DNA from: Synechococcus sp. MVIR-18-1
Lineage (GTDB): Bacteria; Cyanobacteriota; Cyanobacteriia; PCC-6307; Cyanobiaceae
Reading direction: 5' to 3'
Assembly (NCBI RefSeq): GCF_014279835.1
Contig: NZ_CP047942.1
Coordinates: 1,860,001-1,924,000, forward strand
Length of the DNA stretch: 64,000 bases
Shown here one piece after another: positions 25,732 to 32,748 of this stretch. The translations under genes were made by a program, and so were the position numbers. Numbering within the stretch: position 1 is the first letter of the stretch; each line of letters opens with the position of its first letter. The notes beneath the pieces are model-generated. The model searched no databases, was not told where the DNA came from, and saw only the letters and a list, made by a program, of their open reading frames with translations.

Positions 25732-26268
25732 GTGAATAAAGCTGTCACTCTTTCTCTTCTTTTTCTTTGTGCTCAGCCATTGAGCTCGCAATCGACAGAG
25801 CTATATGGTCAGGAGTTTTTTGAAAGTCCTCCTAGAAATATTTCAATTCATAATTCATATTCTAATGCGTATCAGAGGTCTTATCCCGTTATTTCATTGG
25901 AGCTACCTGCAAATGCTGGGGCGAACCTTGAAAGAATCGCTTTGTCGCAAATTAATGGTACTGAGAGGTGGAAATGGGGAGGTAAGGATCTCACTGTTTA
26001 TTCTGGATTTTATAATATGAGAAAGCGTGGAGAAAAAGGTCTTGCAAATATACAATTCAATGATGAGAGTGGAACTACTGAAATTGTCTTCAATCCTTCT
26101 GTTAAGCCTGGTCAGATCGTTAGCGTGGTTATTCCAAGTATCAATCCAAAGCAGGGGGTTTACGAATGGTCGGCAAGTTTTTACCCTGAGTCTCCTTCCT
26201 TGCCTCCCTCCCAAACGCTTGGTCCAGTCTTGCGCTTGGATATTTATCGGTCAAACATTCGTTTTTAA
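25732..26268 (+). CDS. Secreted DUF2808-like protein
   Basis: A 178-residue protein from a GTG start with an AAAGGAC Shine-Dalgarno-like stretch just upstream. The N-terminus is a signal peptide (MNKAVTLSLLFLCAQPLSSQS). The mature part resembles DUF2808: repeated Tyr/Ser segments, IALSQINGTERWKW, FNPSVKPGQIVSVVIPSINPKQGVYEW, and a C-terminal Tyr-rich end. It is a divergent relative of the protein at 10525. Codon use looks AT-richer than the conserved block. Function unknown. Confidence 0.65.
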   Translation: MNKAVTLSLLFLCAQPLSSQSTELYGQEFFESPPRNISIHNSYSNAYQRSYPVISLELPANAGANLERIALSQINGTERWKWGGKDLTVYSGFYNMRKRGEKGLANIQFNDESGTTEIVFNPSVKPGQIVSVVIPSINPKQGVYEWSASFYPESPSLPPSQTLGPVLRLDIYRSNIRF

Positions 26269-26407
26269 TTGTCATTGAAATTAGTCCCTTTGGTTCCGCT
26301 TACTCCTGTTTTGATGGGAGTCAGTGGTGGTTTGATTGCGATGGGATCTGGCTTGGAATTGAGAGGAATCTGACCATGTCTTTGAAAGGATTGAAGATGG
26401 TTCAGGT

Positions 26408-26818
26408 GTGATACAACCAGGAGCCCCTATCACTTCCAGCCGAATCACCCAGCTCCTTTTGGCAGCTTTGGTTCTTACGCAAGTTCCCCATTTCATTAAT
26501 TTTATTGATGGTCTCAACCGCTATGAGTCGCCAGAGGCTGCACTTAGGGCATGTAATCAATGGGCAGAGAGTGCTGGTCAATACACAGTGAAGAGAACGG
26601 GGATCTGGACCAGTTACTCGCAGTCTCCAGCGCGTTTATGCCGTAAGGAAGGTGATCACTACGTGGGGTCCGAGATTCCTCTCGAGGAAGCAAAGGAGAT
26701 CGGTCAAGGCCCTGATGATCCCAATGGCTTCCATGTCGACAGTGTTCCGAAGGCTGAGGATTCGGGGAAGCGTTGGAGGTTTAGACGCAACAAGTGGTCG
26801 ATCACGATTCCCTTTTGA
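26408..26818 (+). CDS. Hypothetical protein with N-terminal hydrophobic segment (136 aa)
   Basis: Starts at a GTG. Residues ~12-32 (ITQLLLAALVLTQVPHFINFI) are hydrophobic, an anchor or signal. The remainder is polar with CNQWAESAGQY and RLCRKEGDHYVG segments that carry two cysteines, then a basic WRFRRNKWSI end. No family recognised. It follows the DUF2808-like gene on the same strand after a 140-bp gap. Confidence 0.55.
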   Translation: MIQPGAPITSSRITQLLLAALVLTQVPHFINFIDGLNRYESPEAALRACNQWAESAGQYTVKRTGIWTSYSQSPARLCRKEGDHYVGSEIPLEEAKEIGQGPDDPNGFHVDSVPKAEDSGKRWRFRRNKWSITIPF

Positions 26819-26889
26819 GGAAGCGACTCAGTGCTCTTCCTTTCAGGGCTTGTTTTAATCCTGGCGAGACAAGCGGTTGATCACATCAT

Positions 26890-27063
26890 GTGAATGTGGC
26901 CTCGTTTTGTGCTGTGCGGTTTTGCCTGAGCTTGCAACTGGCGCCGATGCTCGCCTCAGACGCTAAAACGATCCTCTTAAAAGCCGATTTGGTTCAAGAT
27001 GCCCTGCCGTTTTCCATTGTGTTTGCCATGACCTGTAGAACTGGCATTGTCTCCAAGAGTTAA
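26890..27063 (+). CDS. Small hypothetical protein (57 aa, weak)
   Basis: A GTG frame reading MNVASFCAVRFCLSLQLAPML, signal-like, then SDAKTILLKADLVQDALPFS and a short end. An internal ATG at 26947 gives a 38-residue version. There is no domain match; reported because the space is otherwise empty. Confidence 0.28.
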   Translation: MNVASFCAVRFCLSLQLAPMLASDAKTILLKADLVQDALPFSIVFAMTCRTGIVSKS

Positions 27064-27167
27064 GGACCAACCTCTTCTCCCCCTATGGCTGTGCGAATGG
27101 GAGCGCATGATGATCTTGGTAACGCCCTGAGAAGGGGCTTGACCAACTGAGGCAGCCGCCCTAGAAC

Positions 27168-27491
27168 GTGAGAAGTAGTTCAGGTGTATTAGTGAGCGTC
27201 GACCACTCTCTTCAGGGCAGGAGTCCGTTTGCGAGCAAGGATGCTCCCGCATTCCTGAGCGTTAGTTCTGGCGACTTTGTGATTGTCCAGGCGGAGCAGT
27301 TGGTTGCGCGAAAGGTTGATAGCAATTGGTGGATGGGACAGGTGGTGTTCTGTGAAGGGGGAGCTAGGGACCCGATGGTGAACACAATGTTCCAAGTCTC
27401 CAACGTCGATGATGGTGTTATCCATTGGGTCAATGGTGATGAGGTCACGCATATTGTCCGTTCGTTGGACGGCCTACAGCTGATGGCTTGA
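27168..27491 (+). CDS. DUF3104 family protein
   Basis: A 107-residue protein whose core FLSVSSGDFVIVQAEQL...SNWWMGQVVFCEGGARDP and ...VDDGVIHWVNGDEVTHIVRSL matches DUF3104, a small family largely restricted to marine picocyanobacteria. The compact beta-rich pattern (SGDFVIV, WWMGQV) resembles an SH3-like barrel. The GTG at 27168 is used; another GTG at 27192 is possible. Function unknown. Confidence 0.78.
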   Translation: MRSSSGVLVSVDHSLQGRSPFASKDAPAFLSVSSGDFVIVQAEQLVARKVDSNWWMGQVVFCEGGARDPMVNTMFQVSNVDDGVIHWVNGDEVTHIVRSLDGLQLMA

Positions 27492-27720
27492 TAGATATTT
27501 TTTCCATGCTAGTTCCATCTTTTTATGCATTTTTTCATAGAACTAACCCCATGTGATCCTTTGACTCTGTTGGTAATTGTCAATGGTTAGATGTCTTTAA
27601 TGCTAGTCGTTGTGAAAAAATAGTGCCAGGGTTTATAGGTGCTTAGGGAGTTATCTCTCTTGACCGTGTTCTCATTGTTCAGGGGTTTGTTGTTGCTCAT
27701 CCAGGTGACTTGGGTCTCAA
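27492..27720. other. Intergenic region
   Basis: About 230 bp of AT-rich sequence between convergent genes. It holds no convincing ORF and no strong hairpin with a T-run. Nothing further is seen. Confidence 0.5.
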
Positions 27721-28677
27721 TCAGTCCTTGATGCCCCAGGCTTCTTGCAGGTCAACCAACGGTTGATCAGCAACGCTGAAGTAATCGATTGCTAGTAAGT
27801 CCTGTTTGCATTGCGTCCCGCGCCGCAGTGCGTGGGCGACGCGTTCCGGGCTCCCCGCTGCTGAGATTTGGTGAGGTTGGCAACCGGCTACGACACTGTC
27901 AAAGAGTCCTCCTTCGAACATCGCCATAGCACCTAAAAACCAGAGTGTTGAGCCTGGGACACTGCTGCTACCAGCTCCAAATGCGGCGTTCTCCACCTCA
28001 CCGATGACATCCACCTTGTACCCACCCAGAACGTGTAACCAGTCGTGATGAGCAAGGGCTGCATTGGCGCCGCCCAGCTCTCCAGGTGTGGTGAAGCTAT
28101 GGCTCTGGTAATGCTGCCAAACAGCAGCGCCTAGCGTGCCTCCCGGTAGCTGAGCTAGGGAGCGCCACTGAGCTGCTAGCTCTGGATCTTCTTCCACCGT
28201 GAAGGTCCAAGCTTGCGTTCCATGCTTCTCCAGAAGAAGTTCAAAATTGGCTTTCTGAAGATCCTCTTCCCCCATCCAGAACAGTCGATAAAAATCACTC
28301 TGAGCTTGAGCCCTGGCTTGGATTGCTACATCTCTGGCCAAGACAAGGGATCGGTCGTGGACATTGAGCGCATTTGCCCAGTGTTCCAGCGACCTCTCCA
28401 GCTCGACTGGGATGGGATTGACCATCATTTCTGTGAGTACGAGCAGTTCGATCAGCTCCCGCCGCTGCAAGGGGTCCGGAAAAATCACGCTGGCCTCTGC
28501 GACGCTTAGGCCAGGGATTCGTTGAAAGTCGATCTCTACTTCCAGGAGCTCTCGGAAGATCAAAGACAGGAAATGGGGCTGGAATTGGGAACACCAACCA
28601 CTGGGGGGTCGCATGGCACCTACAACAGCTGCAGCAAGTTGGTCGGCCTGATTTGCAGAGGTATGAGCGAGAAACAT
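27721..28677 (-). CDS. COQ4-motif protein, function unassigned
   Basis: A 318-residue soluble protein. The C-terminal half has HDWLH (211-215) followed after exactly 11 residues by Glu227, reproducing the HDxxHx(11)E metal motif of the COQ4 family. The N-terminal half (1-150) is helical, with LIELLVLTEMMVNP. COQ4 acts on the benzoquinone ring in ubiquinone synthesis, but cyanobacteria make plastoquinone, so the reaction here is open. It is monocistronic and convergent with the DUF3104 gene. The motif is clear, the function is inference. Confidence 0.7.
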   Translation of the reverse strand: MFLAHTSANQADQLAAAVVGAMRPPSGWCSQFQPHFLSLIFRELLEVEIDFQRIPGLSVAEASVIFPDPLQRRELIELLVLTEMMVNPIPVELERSLEHWANALNVHDRSLVLARDVAIQARAQAQSDFYRLFWMGEEDLQKANFELLLEKHGTQAWTFTVEEDPELAAQWRSLAQLPGGTLGAAVWQHYQSHSFTTPGELGGANAALAHHDWLHVLGGYKVDVIGEVENAAFGAGSSSVPGSTLWFLGAMAMFEGGLFDSVVAGCQPHQISAAGSPERVAHALRRGTQCKQDLLAIDYFSVADQPLVDLQEAWGIKD

Positions 28678-28796
28678 TTTGCCGAAACTCCCTTACCGTT
28701 AAATATCTCTATTAAAAAGTTTAAGGCTTGTCAGCATTGAAAATTAAAATAATCCGTGAGCTGATTTGTTAATTCTTTTGATTCAGCTCAAGATGT

Positions 28797-29168
28797 TCAG
28801 CGTAGGTTTGCCATCCGGTCAACACTTGAGCCGATGCTCTCAACGACGAAAGCTTCCATCCCATCGTGATCGATGCCTGGCTTGAGTCGAAATAGGAATG
28901 CATTCACCCAGGCTGTTTCCTTGTTATTCACTTCATGCCCTCGGTCAACAAATCCGGGTTTTTGCCGAAACAGATGTAGAAGTATCTCTAATACATCTTG
29001 GGGTGAGAGATTTTCAGGATCAACGAAAGGCAGATTTTCTCTAACGTCCATCATTGAAATGGAGGCCGAATAGTCGAAGTCCTCTGGAATCACTGAAGAA
29101 TTGATGCTGTGCTTATTGACGGAGCGTAGCGATAAATTCCTCTGTGCGTTGCAATACTGCAGCTCCAT
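28797..29168 (-). CDS. Hypothetical protein (123 aa)
   Basis: ATG at 29168 gives MELQYCNAQRNLSL...; the open frame extends to 29282, but that part overlaps the neighbouring small membrane gene. The middle region PENLSPQDVLEILLHLFRQKPGF is helical, and the end FRLKPGIDHDGMEAFVVES is acidic. No family recognised. It lies directly downstream of the 63-residue membrane protein gene on the same strand and may be cotranscribed with it. Confidence 0.5.
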   Translation of the reverse strand: MELQYCNAQRNLSLRSVNKHSINSSVIPEDFDYSASISMMDVRENLPFVDPENLSPQDVLEILLHLFRQKPGFVDRGHEVNNKETAWVNAFLFRLKPGIDHDGMEAFVVESIGSSVDRMANLR

Positions 29169-29182
29169 GGACTGATCGGTAA

Positions 29183-29374
29183 TCAGCTCTGCTTTTTGTT
29201 GAGGACCTTCCAGCCCACATAGCCCGCACCGCCGAGGAACATGATTGGAAGGATTGCTTTGATGAACCCCAAGGCAACCCAAACCACCAAGATGCCAGCA
29301 CCGATTCCAATACCAGTTTTCTTAACCATCGCTTGACTTTCGTCCGTCATCGTTTCCCATTTTGGTAGTGGCAT
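29183..29374 (-). CDS. Small membrane protein (63 aa)
   Basis: Reads MPLPKWETMTDESQAMVKKT, then a long hydrophobic Gly-rich segment (GIGAGILVVWVALGFIKAI and ILPIMFLGGAGYVGWKVL) forming one or two helices, ending NKKQS. A second ATG at 29350 (MTDESQAM) is also possible. The pattern is that of a genuine small membrane protein. Partner and function are unknown. Confidence 0.7.
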   Translation of the reverse strand: MPLPKWETMTDESQAMVKKTGIGIGAGILVVWVALGFIKAILPIMFLGGAGYVGWKVLNKKQS

Positions 29375-29654
29375 GTCAGGTACTGCTGCGTCTCCTCTTT
29401 ATGGCCCAAGCTTTGGTTGTTGTCATGGAGTTCTACCGGTAAGTGTGCAGATGCCCTCAGAGTGGATGTTTGATCTAAGTCATAAACTGAATTTTAAACC
29501 CCTTAAGTCTTGACTGCTAATAACGAAAATAATGCATTTACGTTTATTCGAGAAACAAGAAAATATTTCTTGGGGTTGGTGAAGCTGTAGTTCAATCAAC
29601 GATTAAAATTATTTATTCGCAAAGAAGGGAATATGATCTATTAGCAACAGGTTC
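29375..29654. other. AT-rich intergenic region
   Basis: About 280 bp with no convincing gene, structured RNA or terminator. It contains several short A/T runs only. Confidence 0.5.
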
Positions 29655-29882
29655 TTATTGTCCAGCGGCGCGATTGAAGCCAAAGCTAGAACTTGCTTGT
29701 ACTTCTATTTCTTGACGCATTCGTGAAATGGCTTCTCTTGCAAAAGCCTTCTCATTTTCTTGAGCCGTGATGATAGCTTTAGTGATCTCGCGAAGTTTGC
29801 CAATGTCATCGCAAGCATCAATGTCTCTAAAAGCCGCCTCTAGTTGAAACTTTTGTTCAATTGATAAGCGATGGTTGGTCAT
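29655..29882 (-). CDS. Small helical protein (75 aa), possibly NblA-like
   Basis: Start at 29882 (MTNHRLSIEQKFQL), four codons inside the longest frame. The LSxEQxFxL opening and a long helix with Glu at the end of the second helical segment recall the NblA phycobilisome-degradation adaptors, but the QVQ and MxREN positions of typical NblA are not conserved. It could equally be an unrelated small coiled-coil protein. It has no membrane segment. The upstream region is a 220-bp gap to the next plus-strand gene. Confidence 0.55.
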   Translation of the reverse strand: MTNHRLSIEQKFQLEAAFRDIDACDDIGKLREITKAIITAQENEKAFAREAISRMRQEIEVQASSSFGFNRAAGQ

Positions 29883-30101
29883 TGAAGGGATCAATATTTT
29901 TTTAAAATCTATAGAGTTTTATCGGTGACTGCTGTTCGGTTGAAGGTACGGTCTCGAGATATGAGGTGCTTCGATTTCTTCCTTGGCAGAGAGCGGTAGG
30001 GGTGAGGGGTTGGTCGTAGGTGGGCTCGACGATGAGAGGGTGGATTAAACTCACCATCAATTGCATAGAGATCCTGACTGTGCGAAGAGACTCGAACTGA
30101 C

Positions 30102-30308
30102 ATGGATGTTGAGCTAAACGGGACAACGATCTATTTTGATCGCCCTAGTGATAAAGCTGTTGTTCAACGCGTAGCAGCTCATATTCAGCGTCGCATCGAT
30201 GAAGATGATTGGAGACCTTATGCCTCCAAGGCTGATGCCTTAGCGGCTTGGGTAAAACTTGGAGGAATTCGCTTGAAAGTCCTTCAAGCCTTCGACTTGG
30301 TTGAGTAA
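30102..30308 (+). CDS. Hypothetical protein (68 aa)
   Basis: Reads MDVELNGTTIYFDRPSDKAV, then VQRVAAHIQRRIDEDDWRPY and a C-terminal ALAAWVKLGGIRLKVLQAFDLVE helix. It has a regular alpha/beta appearance and a good amphipathic end. It is acidic, cytosolic, and matches no family I can name. Confidence 0.55.
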   Translation: MDVELNGTTIYFDRPSDKAVVQRVAAHIQRRIDEDDWRPYASKADALAAWVKLGGIRLKVLQAFDLVE

Positions 30309-30413
30309 GTGATCGGTCTTCTTGAACCGTTCATCGCTTTCTGCTGGATATCTCACTCTTTGCTTAGTTGGCGTCGTGAAAAAGCGAGATGATAAGAAAA
30401 ACGGAGAGAGGCC

Positions 30414-30599
30414 ATGATTTGTCCTCGCTATGGCTCTTCTGTATGCGGTCCCCATTGTTCCTTGGTAACAGCCGAAATCTTTGCTATGTACACGCAAAGT
30501 GAACCTAGCTTTATGAGCTTCTGTCCTGTTGCTTCTCGCTTGAGTGAGTGGATCGTCGATGACGAGTCTCTCAGGGATTCACCACTCGAAACTGGATGA
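30414..30599 (+). CDS. Hypothetical protein (61 aa, weak)
   Basis: An ATG frame reading MICPRYGSSVCGPHCSLVTA..., ending SLRDSPLETG. It contains three Cys near the N-terminus. No second line of evidence; it could be a chance frame. Confidence 0.28.
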   Translation: MICPRYGSSVCGPHCSLVTAEIFAMYTQSEPSFMSFCPVASRLSEWIVDDESLRDSPLETG

Positions 30600-30684
30600 T
30601 GGCCGGGATTTTTACCGCAAACCTTCGCTGCACTTATGAGTTGCTCTACCTAGGGAATATGCCAAGGTGACCACGCCATTTCCA

Positions 30685-30825
30685 ATGTCGTCGGTTTTGG
30701 TTCTGATCGCAATGCGCGATTGCACTGATGTGCTTTTTGCTCGCCTGCGCCACACTTTGTGTATCGAAATCGGAGGAGCCATGACGGCCGACACTCCACC
30801 TCAGCAGATCAAAGAAGCAGCCTGA
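30685..30825 (+). CDS. Small hypothetical protein (46 aa)
   Basis: Reads MSSVLVLIAMRDCTDVLFAR, then RLRHTLCIEIGGAMTA and an acidic QQIKEAA end. An initial beta strand or short hydrophobic segment followed by a basic helix gives it a protein-like pattern. A minus-strand frame (30646-30915) overlaps it and looks weaker. Function unknown. Confidence 0.4.
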   Translation: MSSVLVLIAMRDCTDVLFARLRHTLCIEIGGAMTADTPPQQIKEAA

Positions 30826-30915
30826 CCACTTGGCCCCTGCTCCAACAGTTTTTTCACCCAACGGCGAGTTCCGTCCTTCGGTAGGCAAGCTCTTGAGCGC
30901 CACGTCGATCGACAC

Positions 30916-31495
30916 TCCATCTGCACCGAATCAGGTGCCCTAAGGAGTTCAACCACTCACCACTTAGGAACCAGGCCCCAGGCGCCAAACGCCAGACGCT
31001 TCGCATTCCTCCTTCAGTTCACTGTTGTCGTTTCGAGGTTCACGCTTCTCCGATACAGATTCACTGGATCTTGGTTAGCGCTATGCATAAACGAGCGAGC
31101 TAGGCCGTCTCTTCCATCCGGGAGGGGCGGCCTCTCTTCTTTTCCACCACAATTCGAAGTCATAGACAAAGATTTGAGGTATTTTCACTAAGCCAGCATC
31201 AGCCTCAAAATAAAATCAACAAGCAATAATATTGATTTTTCGTGAAACAAGCAACTAAGATAGTGATCAGCAATCAATACAAGCTGATCCCCAGCCCTAG
31301 ATGCGTAGACGACCAGATGGAACTATAAAGGGCAATATAAACTCCTGAAATCACAATCCCACCCGAAGAACCCATAAAAACAAGAGCGAAATACAAATTA
31401 GCCCATAGGACGAATAAGAATTTGCCTACTTCACTCTCATCTCACTTCCTTTCAGATTGGGGGTATAAATCAATCCCTCTCCGCAGGCACATCTT
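30916..31495. other. Intergenic stretch with a terminator-like hairpin
   Basis: About 580 bp without a convincing protein gene. The only strong element is the hairpin at 31102-31145. A small RNA ending there is possible; the 31150-31490 part is very AT-rich and empty. Confidence 0.5.
31102..31145 (+). terminator. Long hairpin followed by a T-rich tract
   Basis: AGGCCGTCTCTTCC pairs with GGGAGGGGCGGCCT's arm (14 bp, three G-U) around an ATCC loop and is followed by a CTCTTCTTTTCC tract. It looks like a plus-strand terminator, but the nearest upstream plus-strand ORF ends about 280 bp earlier. Confidence 0.6.
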
Positions 31496-31750
31496 TTATT
31501 TTTTTCCCGTCAGCTCATCCCAACTAACCTCAGCCTCAATATTCTCAATGCTTTGATTCAATCGACAGCGAGGATTCTGATGACGGCCAGAAAGAGAATG
31601 CTCCTCAATCCCTTTAGGGTGGATCAACCCGAGCCTACTTAGAGGCTCCTGCTTTGCATCAATACAATCAGGCATACAACCATCTTCATCAAGAGCCATG
31701 AATTCAGCCTCAAAACAAACTTTTTCGAAAAATATTGGAATTAAAATCAT
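31496..31750 (-). CDS. Hypothetical protein (84 aa)
   Basis: Starts MILIPIFFEKVCFEAEFMAL, then a polar region with two Cys near DEDGCMPDCIDAK and an RLGLIHPKGIEE segment. Its ATG overlaps the stop of the upstream gene by ATGA (31747-31750), which supports it being a real, coupled gene. No domain recognised. Confidence 0.45.
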   Translation of the reverse strand: MILIPIFFEKVCFEAEFMALDEDGCMPDCIDAKQEPLSRLGLIHPKGIEEHSLSGRHQNPRCRLNQSIENIEAEVSWDELTGKK

Positions 31751-32133
31751 TTAGACAGCTCAATTCCATCGTGATAATCATCCAAGAGCAAAGACAACCC
31801 ATTAAAGTAAGCACACAATTCACCGCGCAATCCTGCGTAATAGCTCAAAGCTTCATTGCTATAAGCCTGGCGCATTTCCTTTTGAAGATTATCAGTGAGT
31901 CTATCCAATGCCTGGTGGGCGACAACCAAATCAACATGGATCAGATCCCTCCTTTCGTTCGAAGTGATTGGATCATTACTGCTAGAAGCACAGCGAGGAT
32001 TAGCCTCTATCAATTGCTGTCGAAATGCTTCAATTTCGCTCATCGGATCATGAACCCGTTGCTCTACAAAAATATGACATCCGTTTCTATCAACTTGGTT
32101 AATCCAGATACGCGACAACGTATTAAAAAACAC
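31747..32133 (-). CDS. Hypothetical helical protein (128 aa)
   Basis: GTG start at 32133, or ATG at 32043 (MSEIEAFRQQLIEANPRC), which may be the true start. The region HVDLVVAHQALDRLTDNLQKEM followed by YYAGLRGELCAYFNGLSLLLDDYHDGIE is helical and well structured. It is coupled by ATGA to the next small gene. Unassigned; AT-rich like its neighbours. Confidence 0.5.
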   Translation of the reverse strand: MFFNTLSRIWINQVDRNGCHIFVEQRVHDPMSEIEAFRQQLIEANPRCASSSNDPITSNERRDLIHVDLVVAHQALDRLTDNLQKEMRQAYSNEALSYYAGLRGELCAYFNGLSLLLDDYHDGIELSK

Positions 32134-32139
32134 GCATCA

Positions 32140-32346
32140 TCATTGCTTCCTTTCCATTGGAGCTCTTTTCGCAGCTATTACTACGCTGTGACTCTCACTA
32201 TTCCAGCTGGGAGCCACACGAGCTACCAGTCCAGAGCCTTGCCAAGACTGATCTAGCCAAAGCGTATCTCGCGAATTCATTAACTCTGCATCGAATCCAT
32301 CTAACGAGCTCTCAATCAGGAAAAGCAAGGGAGGTAATAGATCCAC
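32140..32346 (-). CDS. Hypothetical protein (68 aa)
   Basis: GTG start; reads MDLLPPLLFLIESSLDGFDA, then LWLDQSWQGSGLVARVAPSW and a basic end. It lies six bases upstream of the next gene of the possible minus-strand trio (32346 to 31496). It has no recognisable domain. It may be the N-terminal part of a decayed gene. Confidence 0.4.
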   Translation of the reverse strand: MDLLPPLLFLIESSLDGFDAELMNSRDTLWLDQSWQGSGLVARVAPSWNSESHSVVIAAKRAPMERKQ

Positions 32347-32537
32347 TGCACTAGACCAATCCGCTTACAAAGAGCAGAGCAAATTTTGCATCAATCATGA
32401 CAAGATCCCTGAAAGCAAAGATACTCATCCCAGCAATTCAGCATCAGATTTAACCAAAAAAGACAATCCAGGTAACAACGAATACGCCCCCTCACAACGA
32501 CTGCAGTTCATGGTGGATAGACACCAGACCGTGTCCC

Positions 32538-32636
32538 ATGGAATTGTTCGTTGGAATCTGCATCATCCCATTTCTGAGCGCTCTATTTATTCAAGCCGGT
32601 CAAGATGAAAATTCTGAAGACCATGATTTTCTCTAG
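32538..32636 (+). CDS. Small hypothetical peptide (32 aa, weak)
   Basis: Reads MELFVGICIIPFLSALFIQA, then GQDENSEDHDFL. A single hydrophobic helix with an acidic tail is a common form for small membrane peptides. There is no other support, and the surrounding 32350-32750 region is otherwise empty. Confidence 0.28.
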   Translation: MELFVGICIIPFLSALFIQAGQDENSEDHDFL

Positions 32637-32748
32637 TCTATATATTCAAGACTCTTTTCAAGTTGATCTGGACACCAAGTCCAATCCCACTAAAAACCAC
32701 ATAAAAGGTGATTACTGCGAAGCAATTCGAAGAAAGTTATTCTCCGAT

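Noticed and set aside
30646-30915. 89-codon minus-strand frame
   Set aside because: Low-complexity sequence with no motifs, overlapping a better plus-strand 46-residue ORF; probably chance.
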